Assembly: GCF_024112395.2 (NCBI RefSeq)
Contig: NZ_CP078013.2
Coordinates: 5,543,501-5,607,500, forward strand
DNA: 64,000 nt
Reading direction: 5' to 3'
DNA from: Pseudomonas pergaminensis
GTDB lineage: Bacteria; Pseudomonadota; Gammaproteobacteria; Pseudomonadales; Pseudomonadaceae
Positions 18,580 through 27,985 of this stretch are shown here, one piece after another. The position numbers and the translations under genes were made by a program. Positions within the stretch are counted from its first letter, which is position 1, and every line of letters begins with the position of its first letter. The notes beneath the pieces were generated by a model, which made no database searches, had not been told where the DNA came from, and was given only the letters and a program-made list of their open reading frames with translations.

Positions 18580-19197
18580 TTACAGAACGTCGAGCAGCTC
18601 GACGTCGAACACCAGGACGCTGTGCGGCGGGATGCTACCAACGCCTTGAGCGCCGTAAGCCAGTTCGCTAGGCACGTACAGGCGCCATTTGCTGCCGGCA
18701 TTCATCAGTTGCAGGGCTTCGGTCCAACCGGCGATCACGCCGCCTACCGGGAATTCTGCAGGCTGGCCGCGCTCGTAGGAGCTATCGAACACAGTGCCGT
18801 CGATCAGGGTGCCGTGGTAGTGAGTACGCACTTGGTCTTCACGGGTCGGCTTGGCGCCATCACCTGCGGTCAGCACTTCGAATTGCAGGCCGGAAGCCAG
18901 GGTAGTGATGCCATCACGCTTGGCGTTTTCAGCCAGGAACGCCAGGCCAGCGCCTGCCGCTGCTTCAGCCTTGGCAGCCGCTTCGGCTTGCATGATTTCG
19001 CGGATCACCTTGAAGCTGGCAGCCATTTGCTCTTGGTCTACGCGGCTTGGCTGGCCGGCGAACGCATCGGTCAGGCCGGCCAGGATCGCGTCCAGGCTGA
19101 CGCCCGGTGGTGGGTTGTCGCGCAGTTGGTCGCCCAACTGACGGCCGATACCGTAGCTGACGCGGGTTTCGTCGGTGGACAGATTAACTTCGGACAT
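18580..19197 (-). CDS. fklB: FKBP-type peptidyl-prolyl isomerase
   Basis: A 205-residue FklB/Mip-like foldase. Residues 1-90 form the helical dimerisation part (SYGIGRQLGDQLRDN, MQAEAAAKAEAAAG); the FKBP domain follows, with VRTHYHGTLIDGTVFDSSYERG, FPVGGVIAGWTEALQLM and WRLYVPSELAYG. There is no signal peptide, so it is cytoplasmic. Adjacent and divergent to the chemoreceptor gene. Confidence 0.94.
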   Translation of the reverse strand: MSEVNLSTDETRVSYGIGRQLGDQLRDNPPPGVSLDAILAGLTDAFAGQPSRVDQEQMAASFKVIREIMQAEAAAKAEAAAGAGLAFLAENAKRDGITTLASGLQFEVLTAGDGAKPTREDQVRTHYHGTLIDGTVFDSSYERGQPAEFPVGGVIAGWTEALQLMNAGSKWRLYVPSELAYGAQGVGSIPPHSVLVFDVELLDVL

Positions 19198-19443
19198 GAA
19201 GAGGCTCCGCTGTAGGACAACACTGGTTTCCCCGTGCTACCCAAAACTAAAAGGGCCAGCAGACTAGCACACAAGCCCCGCCCATGATCAGCCCCCTCCA
19301 CGGCCACTGCGGTAGCGCACTTTGTCATCCGGGACAAAATAGCATTTCAGATTCACCTCCTGCCGCCGATACAGCCCTACACAGCAGCTGGCTCCAAAAT
19401 CAATAACCGTCCAGCACACCCCATCATTCTTGCGGAGCATTCG

Positions 19444-21363
19444 ATGAATAGCTGGTTCGGTAACATCAGCGTCAACCTCAAACTGGGACTGGGCTTCGGC
19501 CTGGTACTGGTCCTCACATCTATTCTGGCACTCACTGGCTGGACCAGCCTGGGCGGCCTGATCGACCGTAGCAACTGGATGAGCGACATCACCCAGCTCA
19601 ACGCGTCGCTGACCAAACTGCGCATCGTGCGCCTGCAATACATGCTCGCCAACGGCGACGAAGCCGTGGCCCAGAACGTACAGACCAACCTGGATGCCTT
19701 CGCTGCCCAGCAACAAAATCTCCTGGACAGCTTCAAGAGCCCGGAGAACCTCAAGCTGCTCAATGAGCAGAAATCCATCATCACCGCTTACCAGCAATCG
19801 CTGAACAAAATGCGCGAGGCTTACCGTAACGGCAATGCCTCGCGCCAGGTGATGGGCGACAAGGCCGATATCGCCAACGCACAAATCGACGCGTTGGAAG
19901 CCAGCGTGAAGCAAATGCCCGACAGCTCGGAGCACCTGGCCCAGTTCCAGGCCGTGGCCGACGCCAAGATGCAGTTCCAGTTGGCCCGCTACGAAGTGCG
20001 CGGCTACACCGGTAACGTCAACCCGGAGACCGAAGCGCGCGCCGCCGCACAGATTGAAAAAGCCATCGCCGGCTTGAAAGGCCTCAGCACCGCCTTTGGC
20101 GCCAGCCAGCAAAGCGCACTGACCGCCCTGGAAACGGCTCTGGGTGCCTATCGCAGCGCCGTGCAGAACTACAAGGCAGCCAACGCCAACATCGTCACCG
20201 CCCGTGCCGAGATGACCACCCAGGGTGCCGATATCGTCACCATCAGCGACAAGCTGTACGAGATCCAACTGACTCGCCGCGACACCGAAAGCGCCCAGGC
20301 CCGTAGCCTGCAGTTGATCAGCACATTGCTGGCCCTGCTGGTGGGCATCATCGCCGCACTGGTCATCACCCGCCAGATCACTCGCCCGATCCAGGACACC
20401 CTGGCCGTGGTGGAGCGCATTGCCTCCGGTGACTTGAGCCACAACATCCAGGTCACGCGCCGGGACGAACTGGGTGTGCTGCAACAAGGCATCCAGCGCA
20501 TGGGCACCACCCTGCGCGAGTTGATCAGCGGCATCCGCGACGGCGTGACCCAGATCGCCAGCGCCGCCGAAGAGTTGTCGGCCGTGACCGAGCAAACCAG
20601 CGCCGGCGTCAACAGCCAGAAGATCGAGACCGATCAGGTCGCTACGGCGATGCACGAAATGACCGCCACGGTGCAGGAAGTCGCCCGTAACGCCGAGCAA
20701 GCCTCACTGGCGGCAGCCGATGCCGACGGGCAAGCCCGCGCAGGCGACAAGGTGGTGGCTGAGGCCATCGCCCAGATCGAGCGCCTGGCCGCTGAAGTGG
20801 CACGTTCCACCGACGCCATGACCCACCTGCAACAAGAGAGCAACAAGATCGGCAGCGTGATGGACGTGATCAAGGCCGTGGCCGAACAGACCAACCTGCT
20901 GGCCCTCAACGCAGCGATTGAAGCAGCGCGTGCCGGTGAAGCCGGTCGTGGATTTGCTGTGGTGGCTGACGAAGTGCGCGGCCTGGCCCAGCGCACGCAG
21001 AAATCCACCGAGGAAATCGAAGGCCTGGTTGCCGGCTTGCAGAACGGTACCCAGCAAGTGGCCAATGTGATGAACAACAGCCGCAGCCTCACCGACAGCA
21101 GTGTCGAGCTGACGCGCAAGGCGGGTGTGTCGCTGGAGAACATCACCCGAACCGTGTCGAATATCCAGTCGATGAACCAGCAGATCGCCGCCGCCGCCGA
21201 GCAGCAAAGCGCCGTGGCTGAAGAGATCAGCCGCAGCATTGTGAATGTGCGGGATGTGTCGGAGCAGACCGCTACGGCGAGTGACGAGACGGCCAAGTCG
21301 AGTGTTGAACTGGCGCGGTTGGGGAGCCAATTGCAGCAGATGGTCAGTCATTTCCGGGTGTAA
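19444..21363 (+). CDS. Methyl-accepting chemotaxis protein, HBM/McpS-like
   Basis: A 639-residue chemoreceptor: membrane segment near 10-32, a periplasmic all-helical region of about 250 residues, a second membrane segment near 285-305, a HAMP domain, and the cytoplasmic signalling domain with the conserved hairpin tip [19 protein letters not shown]. The size of the sensor region and total length match the helical-bimodular (HBM) receptors such as P. putida McpS, which sense TCA-cycle acids. The ligand is inferred from that resemblance only. Confidence 0.9.
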   Translation: MNSWFGNISVNLKLGLGFGLVLVLTSILALTGWTSLGGLIDRSNWMSDITQLNASLTKLRIVRLQYMLANGDEAVAQNVQTNLDAFAAQQQNLLDSFKSPENLKLLNEQKSIITAYQQSLNKMREAYRNGNASRQVMGDKADIANAQIDALEASVKQMPDSSEHLAQFQAVADAKMQFQLARYEVRGYTGNVNPETEARAAAQIEKAIAGLKGLSTAFGASQQSALTALETALGAYRSAVQNYKAANANIVTARAEMTTQGADIVTISDKLYEIQLTRRDTESAQARSLQLISTLLALLVGIIAALVITRQITRPIQDTLAVVERIASGDLSHNIQVTRRDELGVLQQGIQRMGTTLRELISGIRDGVTQIASAAEELSAVTEQTSAGVNSQKIETDQVATAMHEMTATVQEVARNAEQASLAAADADGQARAGDKVVAEAIAQIERLAAEVARSTDAMTHLQQESNKIGSVMDVIKAVAEQTNLLALNAAIEAARAGEAGRGFAVVADEVRGLAQRTQKSTEEIEGLVAGLQNGTQQVANVMNNSRSLTDSSVELTRKAGVSLENITRTVSNIQSMNQQIAAAAEQQSAVAEEISRSIVNVRDVSEQTATASDETAKSSVELARLGSQLQQMVSHFRV

Positions 21364-21493
21364 TAAAACGCCTGAAACCCCTTCATGTCGGTCATCGTTC
21401 GGTCTTGGCGTGGTGACATGACCAGCGTTAATATCGGCTTGCAGGTCGAATGCGCCGTTTGAGATCGCAACCCCAGCCACTAACTGGGTTTGC

Positions 21494-21527
21494 AAAAAAA
21501 ACCGCCCTACCAAGGCGGTTTTTTTTG
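21494..21527. terminator. Bidirectional terminator
   Basis: ACCGCC and GGCGGT pair around a short loop, with an A8 run before and T8 run after. It serves both the chemoreceptor gene and, on the minus strand, the glyoxalase-fold gene. Confidence 0.85.
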
Positions 21528-21542
21528 CCTGCGATTTACCCC

Positions 21543-21911
21543 TCAGCCCTCGCCTTCCTCGACAAACACCAAGCGGTTCCCAAACGGGTCCTTGATGCTC
21601 ATCTCCCGCGATCCCCAAGGCGTTTCCTCAACCCCGGGCTTGGCATACCGATAGTCCTTGCTCGCCAACTGCTGCTGATAGGCGTCCACGCCTTGCGCCT
21701 GAATTCGCACCGCCGCACCCGGCGAGGCATCACCATGATGCTCCGTCAGATGCAACACACAGTCGCCCAACGACACCTGCAGATACAGCGGAAAATTGGC
21801 CTCGAAACGATGCTGCCAATCCACCTTGAATCCCAGGAAGTCGACGTAGAATTCCAACGCCTTGGCCTCGTCGAAGATCCGCAAGATGGGGGTGACTTTT
21901 CCTAAGTGCAT
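21543..21911 (-). CDS. Glyoxalase/bleomycin-resistance fold protein
   Basis: A 122-residue vicinal-oxygen-chelate protein: TPILRIFDEAKALEFYVDFLGFKVDW, then LGDCVLHLTEHHGD and the closing SIKDPFGNRLVFVEE. This resembles the bleomycin-binding/VOC resistance group more than glyoxalase I. A real resistance function is not established; many homologues have unknown substrates. Start ATG 21911. Confidence 0.85.
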   Translation of the reverse strand: MHLGKVTPILRIFDEAKALEFYVDFLGFKVDWQHRFEANFPLYLQVSLGDCVLHLTEHHGDASPGAAVRIQAQGVDAYQQQLASKDYRYAKPGVEETPWGSREMSIKDPFGNRLVFVEEGEG

Positions 21912-21940
21912 GGCAACCGCTCCGTCTAAATAAGCGTCCA

Positions 21941-23404
21941 CTATAGAGACGAAAACCCCCGACGCAAATCCCCACTGCGCGCCAGGAAACGACCCGGCCG
22001 CTGACCATTCGCCTGCCCGTCGCTGTAGCTCAACACCCCGTTGACCCACACCCCATCGATGCCCTCGGCCGCGCGTTGCGGTTCCTTGAAATCCGCCACA
22101 TCGCGCACGCGCAACGGGTCGAACAACACCAGGTCGGCCCAGTGCCCTTCGCGGATTTCACCCCGCTCCGCCAGGCCAAAACGCGCGGCAGAAAGGCCCG
22201 TCATCTTGTGCACGGCGGTATGCAATGGGAACAGCCCGACATCGCGGCTGAAATGCCCCAATACCCGTGGAAATGCACCCCACAAACGTGGATGTGGAAA
22301 CGGGTCCTCGGGCAACCCATCCGACCCGACCATCGACAACGGATGCGCCAGGATCCGTCGCACATCCGTTTCATCCATCCCGTAGTACACCGCCCCTGCC
22401 GGTTGTAGCCGCCGTGCGGCGTCCATCAACGAAACATCCCACTCAGCGGCAATATCCTGCAAATCACGCCCGCCCATCGCCGGGTGCGGCGTCGACCAGG
22501 TGATGGTGATCCGAAAGGCGTCAGTCACCTGCTTGAGATCCAGGGTCGAAGAACTCGCCGCATAGGGGTAGCAATCACACCCCACGGGATGGGTTTTAGC
22601 CGCCAGTTCCAACGACGCCAACAGCTGCGGGCTACGCCCCCAGTTACCGGCGCCGGCACATTTGAGGTGGGAAATGATCACCGGCGCCTTGGCATGCCGG
22701 CCGATCATGAACGCCTCGTCCATCGCCTCAAGCACCGGCTCGAATTCACTGCGCAAATGAGTGGTGTACACCGCACCGAATGCGGTGAGTTCTTCACTCA
22801 GTTGCAGCACTTCATCGGTCTCGGCGTTGAATGCGCTGGCGTAGGCCAGGCCTGTGGATAAACCGAGGGCGCCGGCTTCGAGGCTCTCGTGCAACTGCGC
22901 GCGCATGGCGGCGATTTCATCCGCCGAGGCGGTGCGGTGCAGGTCGTCCATATGGTTGCTGCGCAACGCGGTATGGCCGATCAACGCCGCGACGTTCACC
23001 GCCGGATGCGCGTTCTCCACCGCCGCACGGTAATCGGCAAACCGCGGGTAACTGAACGCCTCACGCGTGCCCAACAGGTTCATCGGGTCTGGCGGATCAC
23101 TGCGCAAGCTCACCGGCGACGCACTGATGCCGCAGTTGCCGACAACCACCGTGGTCACGCCCTGGCTGAGCTTGGGCAGCATCTGCGGATGGCGGATCAC
23201 CACCGTGTCATCGTGGGTGTGCACGTCGATAAAACCCGGCGCCAGCACGCGCCCCGCCGCTTCGACTTCATGCTCGGCCACCGCCGCCGACAAATCGCCA
23301 ATCGTCGCGATGCGCCCATCGCGCAATCCCACATCGGCCACATAGCCCGGGGTGTTGCTGCCATCAATGATCAGCGCCTGGCGTATCAGCGTGTCGTACT
23401 TCAT
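21941..23404 (-). CDS. N-acyl-D-amino-acid deacylase (D-aminoacylase)
   Basis: A 487-residue amidohydrolase-superfamily enzyme. The metal motif is in APGFIDVHTHDD near residues 56-67, and the family-specific Cys is in VVVGNCGIS; later HLKCAG and the Asp in MVGSDGLPEDPFPHPR complete the site. D-aminoacylases release D-amino acids from N-acyl forms. The start ATG 23404 lies one base from the stop of the RpiR gene, so the two are translationally linked. Third gene of a gntP-rpiR-deacylase operon. Confidence 0.9.
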   Translation of the reverse strand: MKYDTLIRQALIIDGSNTPGYVADVGLRDGRIATIGDLSAAVAEHEVEAAGRVLAPGFIDVHTHDDTVVIRHPQMLPKLSQGVTTVVVGNCGISASPVSLRSDPPDPMNLLGTREAFSYPRFADYRAAVENAHPAVNVAALIGHTALRSNHMDDLHRTASADEIAAMRAQLHESLEAGALGLSTGLAYASAFNAETDEVLQLSEELTAFGAVYTTHLRSEFEPVLEAMDEAFMIGRHAKAPVIISHLKCAGAGNWGRSPQLLASLELAAKTHPVGCDCYPYAASSSTLDLKQVTDAFRITITWSTPHPAMGGRDLQDIAAEWDVSLMDAARRLQPAGAVYYGMDETDVRRILAHPLSMVGSDGLPEDPFPHPRLWGAFPRVLGHFSRDVGLFPLHTAVHKMTGLSAARFGLAERGEIREGHWADLVLFDPLRVRDVADFKEPQRAAEGIDGVWVNGVLSYSDGQANGQRPGRFLARSGDLRRGFSSL

Positions 23405-23405
23405 A

Positions 23406-24266
23406 TCAGTCTCCAAGCGGCAGGCTGTCTGGGCCTCCGCGATAATCGTCCAGGGCCAGCTTGATGCGGCGCAGGCGTTCCTGGTTGTCGTCCGGCAGGG
23501 CCAGCGCCAGCTCAGTGGCGAGCAGGTCGATGGCCAGCAGCATGCCGTAGCGGGCCGCCGTGGGTTTGTAGATAAAGCTGGTTTCGGCCGGTTGCAGGGG
23601 CAGCAGTACATCCGCCAACTGCGCCAAGGGCGAATCCGCCAGGGTGATGGCGACAATGCGCGCGTCGTAATTGCGCGCCAGTTCCACCACGTCCAGCAGC
23701 TCCGGGGTCAGGCCGGTCAACGAACACACGATCAGCGCATGCTCCGGCCCCAAGGTGGCGGCCGTGACACGCATCATCACCGGGTCATGACTGGCAGCAA
23801 TCGGATAGCCCAGGCGTACCAGGCGCACCTGCAGCTCGTCGCTGCACAGGCTCGATGGGCCGCCCATGCCGAATGCGTGGATCATCCGCGCCTTGCCCAA
23901 CAGGTGGACCGCATCGATGAAGCTCGCCTGGTTGAACCCCGACAAGTGTTGACGCAAGGTCGCTTCGATATCCCCCAGGATCTGCCGATGAAACGCCGAC
24001 TGCTCCGGCAACCCCGCAGGGTCAAGGAAGCGACTGCCCACCCCACTCGCCTGGGCCAATTGCAGGCGCAGGTCGCGCAAGTCCCGGCAACCGACGCTGC
24101 GCGCGAACCGCGACAAGGTGGCCGTGCTGACCTCGGCCCGTTGGGACAATTCTTCCAGGCTGGCCGACGCGGCAAATCCCACATCATCAAGCATCAGCTT
24201 GGCGATACGCCCTTCGCCGGCGCTGAACGAATCCTGGCGGGCGCGGATCTGGTAGAGAATGTCCAT
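23406..24266 (-). CDS. MurR/RpiR-family transcriptional regulator
   Basis: A 286-residue regulator with an N-terminal helix-turn-helix (residues 1-75, including ASLEELSQRAEVSTATLSRFARSVGC) and a C-terminal SIS sugar-phosphate-binding domain (GKARMIHAFGMGGPSSLCSDELQVRLVRLG). It lies between the transporter and the deacylase and is likely their local controller. An amino-sugar or acyl-amino-acid phosphate would be a plausible effector, but this is inference. Confidence 0.9.
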   Translation of the reverse strand: MDILYQIRARQDSFSAGEGRIAKLMLDDVGFAASASLEELSQRAEVSTATLSRFARSVGCRDLRDLRLQLAQASGVGSRFLDPAGLPEQSAFHRQILGDIEATLRQHLSGFNQASFIDAVHLLGKARMIHAFGMGGPSSLCSDELQVRLVRLGYPIAASHDPVMMRVTAATLGPEHALIVCSLTGLTPELLDVVELARNYDARIVAITLADSPLAQLADVLLPLQPAETSFIYKPTAARYGMLLAIDLLATELALALPDDNQERLRRIKLALDDYRGGPDSLPLGD

Positions 24267-24291
24267 GGGGTCTCCGGGTTACAAATGAGGC

Positions 24292-25641
24292 TCATAAAAC
24301 AAGAGACAGGCCGTAGGTGAGACCGAAGGCCACCACAGAAATCAAAGTCTCCAGCACGGTCCAGGTCTTGAAGGTCTGGATCACCGTCATATTGAAGTAT
24401 TCCTTGATCAGCCAGAAGCCGCCGTCATTGACGTGGGAAAAGATCACCGAGCCCGCACCGGTGGCCAGCACCAGCAATTCGGGGTGTGGATAACCCAGGC
24501 CCATGGCGACCGGCGCCACCACGCCGGACGCGGTGGTCATGGCAACGGTCGCCGAACCCGTGGCAATACGCATCAACGCGGCAAACAGCCAACCCATCAC
24601 CAGTGGCGACAAGTGGAACGCGTGGGCCAGGCCCAAAATTTCGTTAGTTACACCGGCGTCCACCAGGATCCGGTTCAAGCCGCCCCCCGCCCCCACCAGC
24701 AAGGTGATACTCGCGGTCGGCGCCAGGCATTCATTAGTGAACTTGAGGATCGACTCGCGGTTGAAGCCCTGCGCGATCCCCAAGGTCCAGAAGCTCACCA
24801 ATGTCGCCAACAGCAGCGCAATCACCGAGTTGCCGATAAACAGCAGGAACTGGTTGAAACCGGTACCGGGCGTGGAGATCACGTTGGCCCAACCGCCGAT
24901 CATCATCAGCACCACCGGCAACAGGATGGTGCCCATGGTCAGTGTGAAACTTGGCAAGCGTGTACGCGGTTCGCGCTCGATGAACTGGCGTTCCAGCGGG
25001 TTCTCCGCTGGCAGGTGAATGCGCGGCACGATGAATTTGGCATAGACCGGGCCGGCAATGATCGCCGTAGGAATGCCGATCAGAATCGCATACAGCACGG
25101 TCTGCCCCACCGACGCGTTATACGCCAGCACCGCCATCATCGCCGCCGGGTGCGGTGGCACCAGCGCATGCACCACCGACAGACCGGCGACCATCGGCAA
25201 ACCGACCATCAGGATCGACACGCCTACCCGCCGTGCCACGGTAAAGGCGATCGGCACCAGCAACACAAAACCAACTTCGAAAAACAGCGGCAGCCCCACC
25301 AGGAAGGCGATGCACACCATGGCCCAGTGTGCGTTGCGCTCGCCAAACCGATTGATCAAGGTGCGCGCCACCTGCTCGGCACCGCCGGACTCGGCCATCA
25401 TCTTGCCCAGCATGGTACCCAGCGCCACGACCAGGGCGATATGCCCCAGGGTCTTGCCGACGCCTGCTTCGTAGGAACCCATGATGGTGTCCGCCGGCAT
25501 CCCGGCCATCAGCGCCAGGCCGATGGATACCAGGGTGATGACGATAAACGGATTGAGCCGGTAACGTGCAATCAGCACGATCAAAGCAATGATGGCGATG
25601 GCAGCGTATGCCAATAGCCCGAAGCCCGGTGATGCGGCCAT
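24292..25641 (-). CDS. GntP-family gluconate/organic acid:H+ symporter
   Basis: A 449-residue inner-membrane carrier with about a dozen hydrophobic segments. Family marks are YEAGVGKTLGHIALVVALGTMLGKMMAESGGAEQVA, LPLFFEVGFVLLVPIAF and GSVIFSHVNDGGFWLIKEYF. GntP members import gluconate or related sugar acids; next to a D-aminoacylase and RpiR regulator the substrate may be an acylated amino compound. First gene of the operon; ATG 25641 follows GAGGAG. Confidence 0.9.
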   Translation of the reverse strand: MAASPGFGLLAYAAIAIIALIVLIARYRLNPFIVITLVSIGLALMAGMPADTIMGSYEAGVGKTLGHIALVVALGTMLGKMMAESGGAEQVARTLINRFGERNAHWAMVCIAFLVGLPLFFEVGFVLLVPIAFTVARRVGVSILMVGLPMVAGLSVVHALVPPHPAAMMAVLAYNASVGQTVLYAILIGIPTAIIAGPVYAKFIVPRIHLPAENPLERQFIEREPRTRLPSFTLTMGTILLPVVLMMIGGWANVISTPGTGFNQFLLFIGNSVIALLLATLVSFWTLGIAQGFNRESILKFTNECLAPTASITLLVGAGGGLNRILVDAGVTNEILGLAHAFHLSPLVMGWLFAALMRIATGSATVAMTTASGVVAPVAMGLGYPHPELLVLATGAGSVIFSHVNDGGFWLIKEYFNMTVIQTFKTWTVLETLISVVAFGLTYGLSLVL

Positions 25642-25708
25642 GCGGTACTCCTCGGAAAGGGTCACGTCGAATTGGTTGTGAAACTCATAAATCATTACCA
25701 AGGAGTAT

Positions 25709-25734
25709 TTTCAAATTCTATGAAAGTAATTTTC
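25709..25734. promoter_or_regulatory. Candidate operator upstream of the gntP operon
   Basis: Two overlapping small inverted repeats, TTTCA-n7-TGAAA (25709-25725) and GAAA-n5-TTTC (25722-25734), lie 68 bases before the gntP start in an unusually AT-rich patch. They are reasonable sites for the RpiR regulator, but unproven. Confidence 0.35.
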
Positions 25735-25889
25735 GCCCTCGGACAAGCGCTGTCGCACTGGGGTATGCCCGACAGGTGTGGATGAAAATTCGAGGGGTGT
25801 TCTTACATGAAGATCAGACGATGCCGGAAACTCAACGGGCGCCATTGAGTCTTAGAATGCGCCCCCACTCATGCCCAGGAAAACCGACC

Positions 25890-26270
25890 ATGATTCGCAC
25901 CTCCCTTGCCGCCAGCGCCCTGTTTCTTGCCCTGTGCAGCACGGCCTCTGCCGCCGACAACGCCGCCCTGAAAAAATGCATGGACAGCGCCAACACAACC
26001 GCCGACATGGTCAGTTGCAACGCCAAGGAAGCCAAGGTGCAGGACGCGCGCCTGAACAGGGCCTACAAGACCGCCCTCGCCGCCCAGGAAGGCGCGCGCA
26101 AGCAGCAACTGCAGGACGTTCAGCGCCTGTGGATAAAATACCGTGACGCCAATTGCGGCTTCGCCGGCTCTGCCACCGGAGGCACCATCGACCAGGTCAA
26201 CGGCTCCGGCTGCGTGCTGGACATGACCCAGACCCGCGCCCAGGAACTCGAAGACCTGGTCGGGCCATAA
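25890..26270 (+). CDS. LprI-like DUF1311 periplasmic protein
   Basis: A 126-residue exported protein: signal peptide to about residue 20 (LALCSTASA), then the DUF1311 domain with MDSANTTADMVSCNAKEAKVQDARLNRAYK and LWIKYRDANCGFAG. Four cysteines suggest two disulfides. Family members include the lysozyme inhibitor LprI, but function here is only suggested. Start ATG 25890; the long upstream open stretch is not coding. Confidence 0.85.
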   Translation: MIRTSLAASALFLALCSTASAADNAALKKCMDSANTTADMVSCNAKEAKVQDARLNRAYKTALAAQEGARKQQLQDVQRLWIKYRDANCGFAGSATGGTIDQVNGSGCVLDMTQTRAQELEDLVGP

Positions 26271-26282
26271 ACGCCCCCTGTG

Positions 26283-26331
26283 GGACCCGGATTGCCGGCG
26301 ATGGCGGTGGCGATCCCGAAACCGCCATCAC
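26283..26331. repeat. Degenerate REP-like hairpin
   Basis: GATGGCGGT and ACCGCCATC pair after a decayed GTGGGACCCGG arm, in the convergent gap between the LprI-like and SulP genes. It may also terminate transcription. Confidence 0.5.
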
Positions 26332-26338
26332 CCCAAGG

Positions 26339-27784
26339 TCAGTCGTGATGAACCTTGGCCCGCTTGAGCAACTTCTTGCAGCGCTCCGACAGATGCAGCA
26401 CCCGCAGGTGCTTGCCGGCCTTGCTGTAACGCTCACGCAGGGTCATCAGCGCAGCAATTGCTGAGTAATCGACAAAGCTCAGGTGACGGCAATCCAGCGT
26501 CACCTGGGCCGGGTCGTTGGCCGGGTCGAATTGATTCAAAAACGGCGTGGTCGAAGCGAAGAACAGGGTGCCATGCAGACGGTAAAGCTTGCTGCCATCG
26601 GCCTCCATATGCTCATCCGCATACAGCTCCCGCGCTTGTTGCCAGGCGAAATTCAGTGCTGCAATCACGATCCCGCACAGCACTGCGGTGGCCAGGTCGG
26701 TGAACACGGTGATGACCGTCACCGCAATGATCACCAGCACGTCATTGAGCGGCACCTTGTTGATCACCCGCAGCGACGCCCAGGCGAAGGTCTGCTGTGA
26801 CACCACAAACATCACGCCCACCAGCGCCGCCAGCGGAATCCGCTCGATCAACGGCGACAGGAACAAAATGAACAACAGGATCATCACCCCGGCGAACACC
26901 CCGGAGAAACGCCCGCGCCCGCCGGAACTGAGGTTGATCACCGTCTGCCCGATCATCGCGCAGCCGCCCATGCCGCCGAACAGGCCCGAGACCATGTTCG
27001 CGGCACCCAGCGCCACGCTTTCGCGGTCGGGGTAGCCACGGCTCTCAGTGATTTCATCGGTGAGGTTGAGCGTCAGCAGGGTTTCCAGCAGGCCGACCAT
27101 CGCCATCAGGAACGCGTAGGGGGCGATGATGCCCAGGGTTTCCAGGGTCCATGGAACCTGCGGCAGCGCGAAGGTCGGCAGGCCGCCGGCGATGTGGGCC
27201 ATGTCGCCCAGCGTGCGAGTGGGCAGGCCGAGCAGGTACACCGCCAGGCCCACGCCGAGGATCGCCACCAATGCAGGCGGCACGGCGCGCGTGATGCGTG
27301 GCAACAGGTAGACGATGGCCATGGTCACCAGCACCAACCCGGTCATCACGTACAGCGGCGTGCCACTGAGCCAGTGTTCACCGCTCTTGAAATGCTCCAA
27401 TTGCGCCAGGGCAATGATGATCGCCAGGCCATTCACGAACCCCAGCATTACCGGGTGCGGCACCATGCGCACTAGCTTGCCCAGGCGCAGCAGGCCGAAG
27501 GCGACCATGATCAACCCGCCCAGCAACACCGTGGCCAGCAGGTATTCCACACCGTGTTGCACCACCAGCGCCACGATCACCACGGCCATTGAGCCCGCTG
27601 CACCGGACACCATGCCGGGGCGACCGCCAAACAAAGCCGTAAGGGTGCAGATGATGAAAGCGCCGTAGAGCCCCATCAGCGGGTTGAGGTGGGCCACCAG
27701 GGCAAAAGCGATGCATTCGGGCAGCAGCGCAAAAGACGTGGTGAGGCCGGCCAGGGCATCGGCGCGCAGACGGGTGAGATTCAT
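26339..27784 (-). CDS. SulP-family anion transporter with STAS domain
   Basis: A 481-residue membrane transporter: about 10-14 hydrophobic segments, starting LRADALAGLTTSFALLPECIAFALVAHLNPLMGLYGAFI, and a C-terminal STAS domain (about 385-480) with DPAQVTLDCRHLSFVDYSAIAAL. SulP proteins carry sulfate, bicarbonate or dicarboxylates; none can be chosen from sequence or context. Start ATG 27784; ATG 27799 is in frame five codons earlier. Confidence 0.88.
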   Translation of the reverse strand: MNLTRLRADALAGLTTSFALLPECIAFALVAHLNPLMGLYGAFIICTLTALFGGRPGMVSGAAGSMAVVIVALVVQHGVEYLLATVLLGGLIMVAFGLLRLGKLVRMVPHPVMLGFVNGLAIIIALAQLEHFKSGEHWLSGTPLYVMTGLVLVTMAIVYLLPRITRAVPPALVAILGVGLAVYLLGLPTRTLGDMAHIAGGLPTFALPQVPWTLETLGIIAPYAFLMAMVGLLETLLTLNLTDEITESRGYPDRESVALGAANMVSGLFGGMGGCAMIGQTVINLSSGGRGRFSGVFAGVMILLFILFLSPLIERIPLAALVGVMFVVSQQTFAWASLRVINKVPLNDVLVIIAVTVITVFTDLATAVLCGIVIAALNFAWQQARELYADEHMEADGSKLYRLHGTLFFASTTPFLNQFDPANDPAQVTLDCRHLSFVDYSAIAALMTLRERYSKAGKHLRVLHLSERCKKLLKRAKVHHD

Positions 27785-27870
27785 GAGGTACCAGGGCATT
27801 GCGGGGGATAAGGCGGGGAATGGTACGGAATTGAGGGGGATGGGGCTAGTCTCGAAGACCGTATCGTCCC

Positions 27871-27961
27871 CTTCGCGAGCAAGCCCGCTCCCACATTTGA
27901 CCGAGTTCCAGCTTTGGAATGCAGTCAGTGTGGGAGCGGCGGTGCGACTTGCTCGCGAAAG
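27871..27961. repeat. REP pair (CTTCGCGAGCAAG type)
   Basis: CTTCGCGAGCAAGCCCGCTC and a less perfect complement ending CTTGCTCGCGAAAG, between two minus-strand genes. Confidence 0.8.
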
Positions 27962-27985
27962 AAGCGCCCCGGTATCAAGCGAACA

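Noticed and set aside
19288..20700. A 470-codon open frame on the minus strand opposite the chemoreceptor
   Set aside because: It is the complement of a real MCP gene with GC-rich third positions; its residues (His/Gly/Ala-rich, no motif) have no family resemblance.
23405..23656. N-terminal extension of the D-aminoacylase
   Set aside because: The extra 84 codons overlap the RpiR gene in another frame and do not resemble the family; ATG 23404 gives the normal start.
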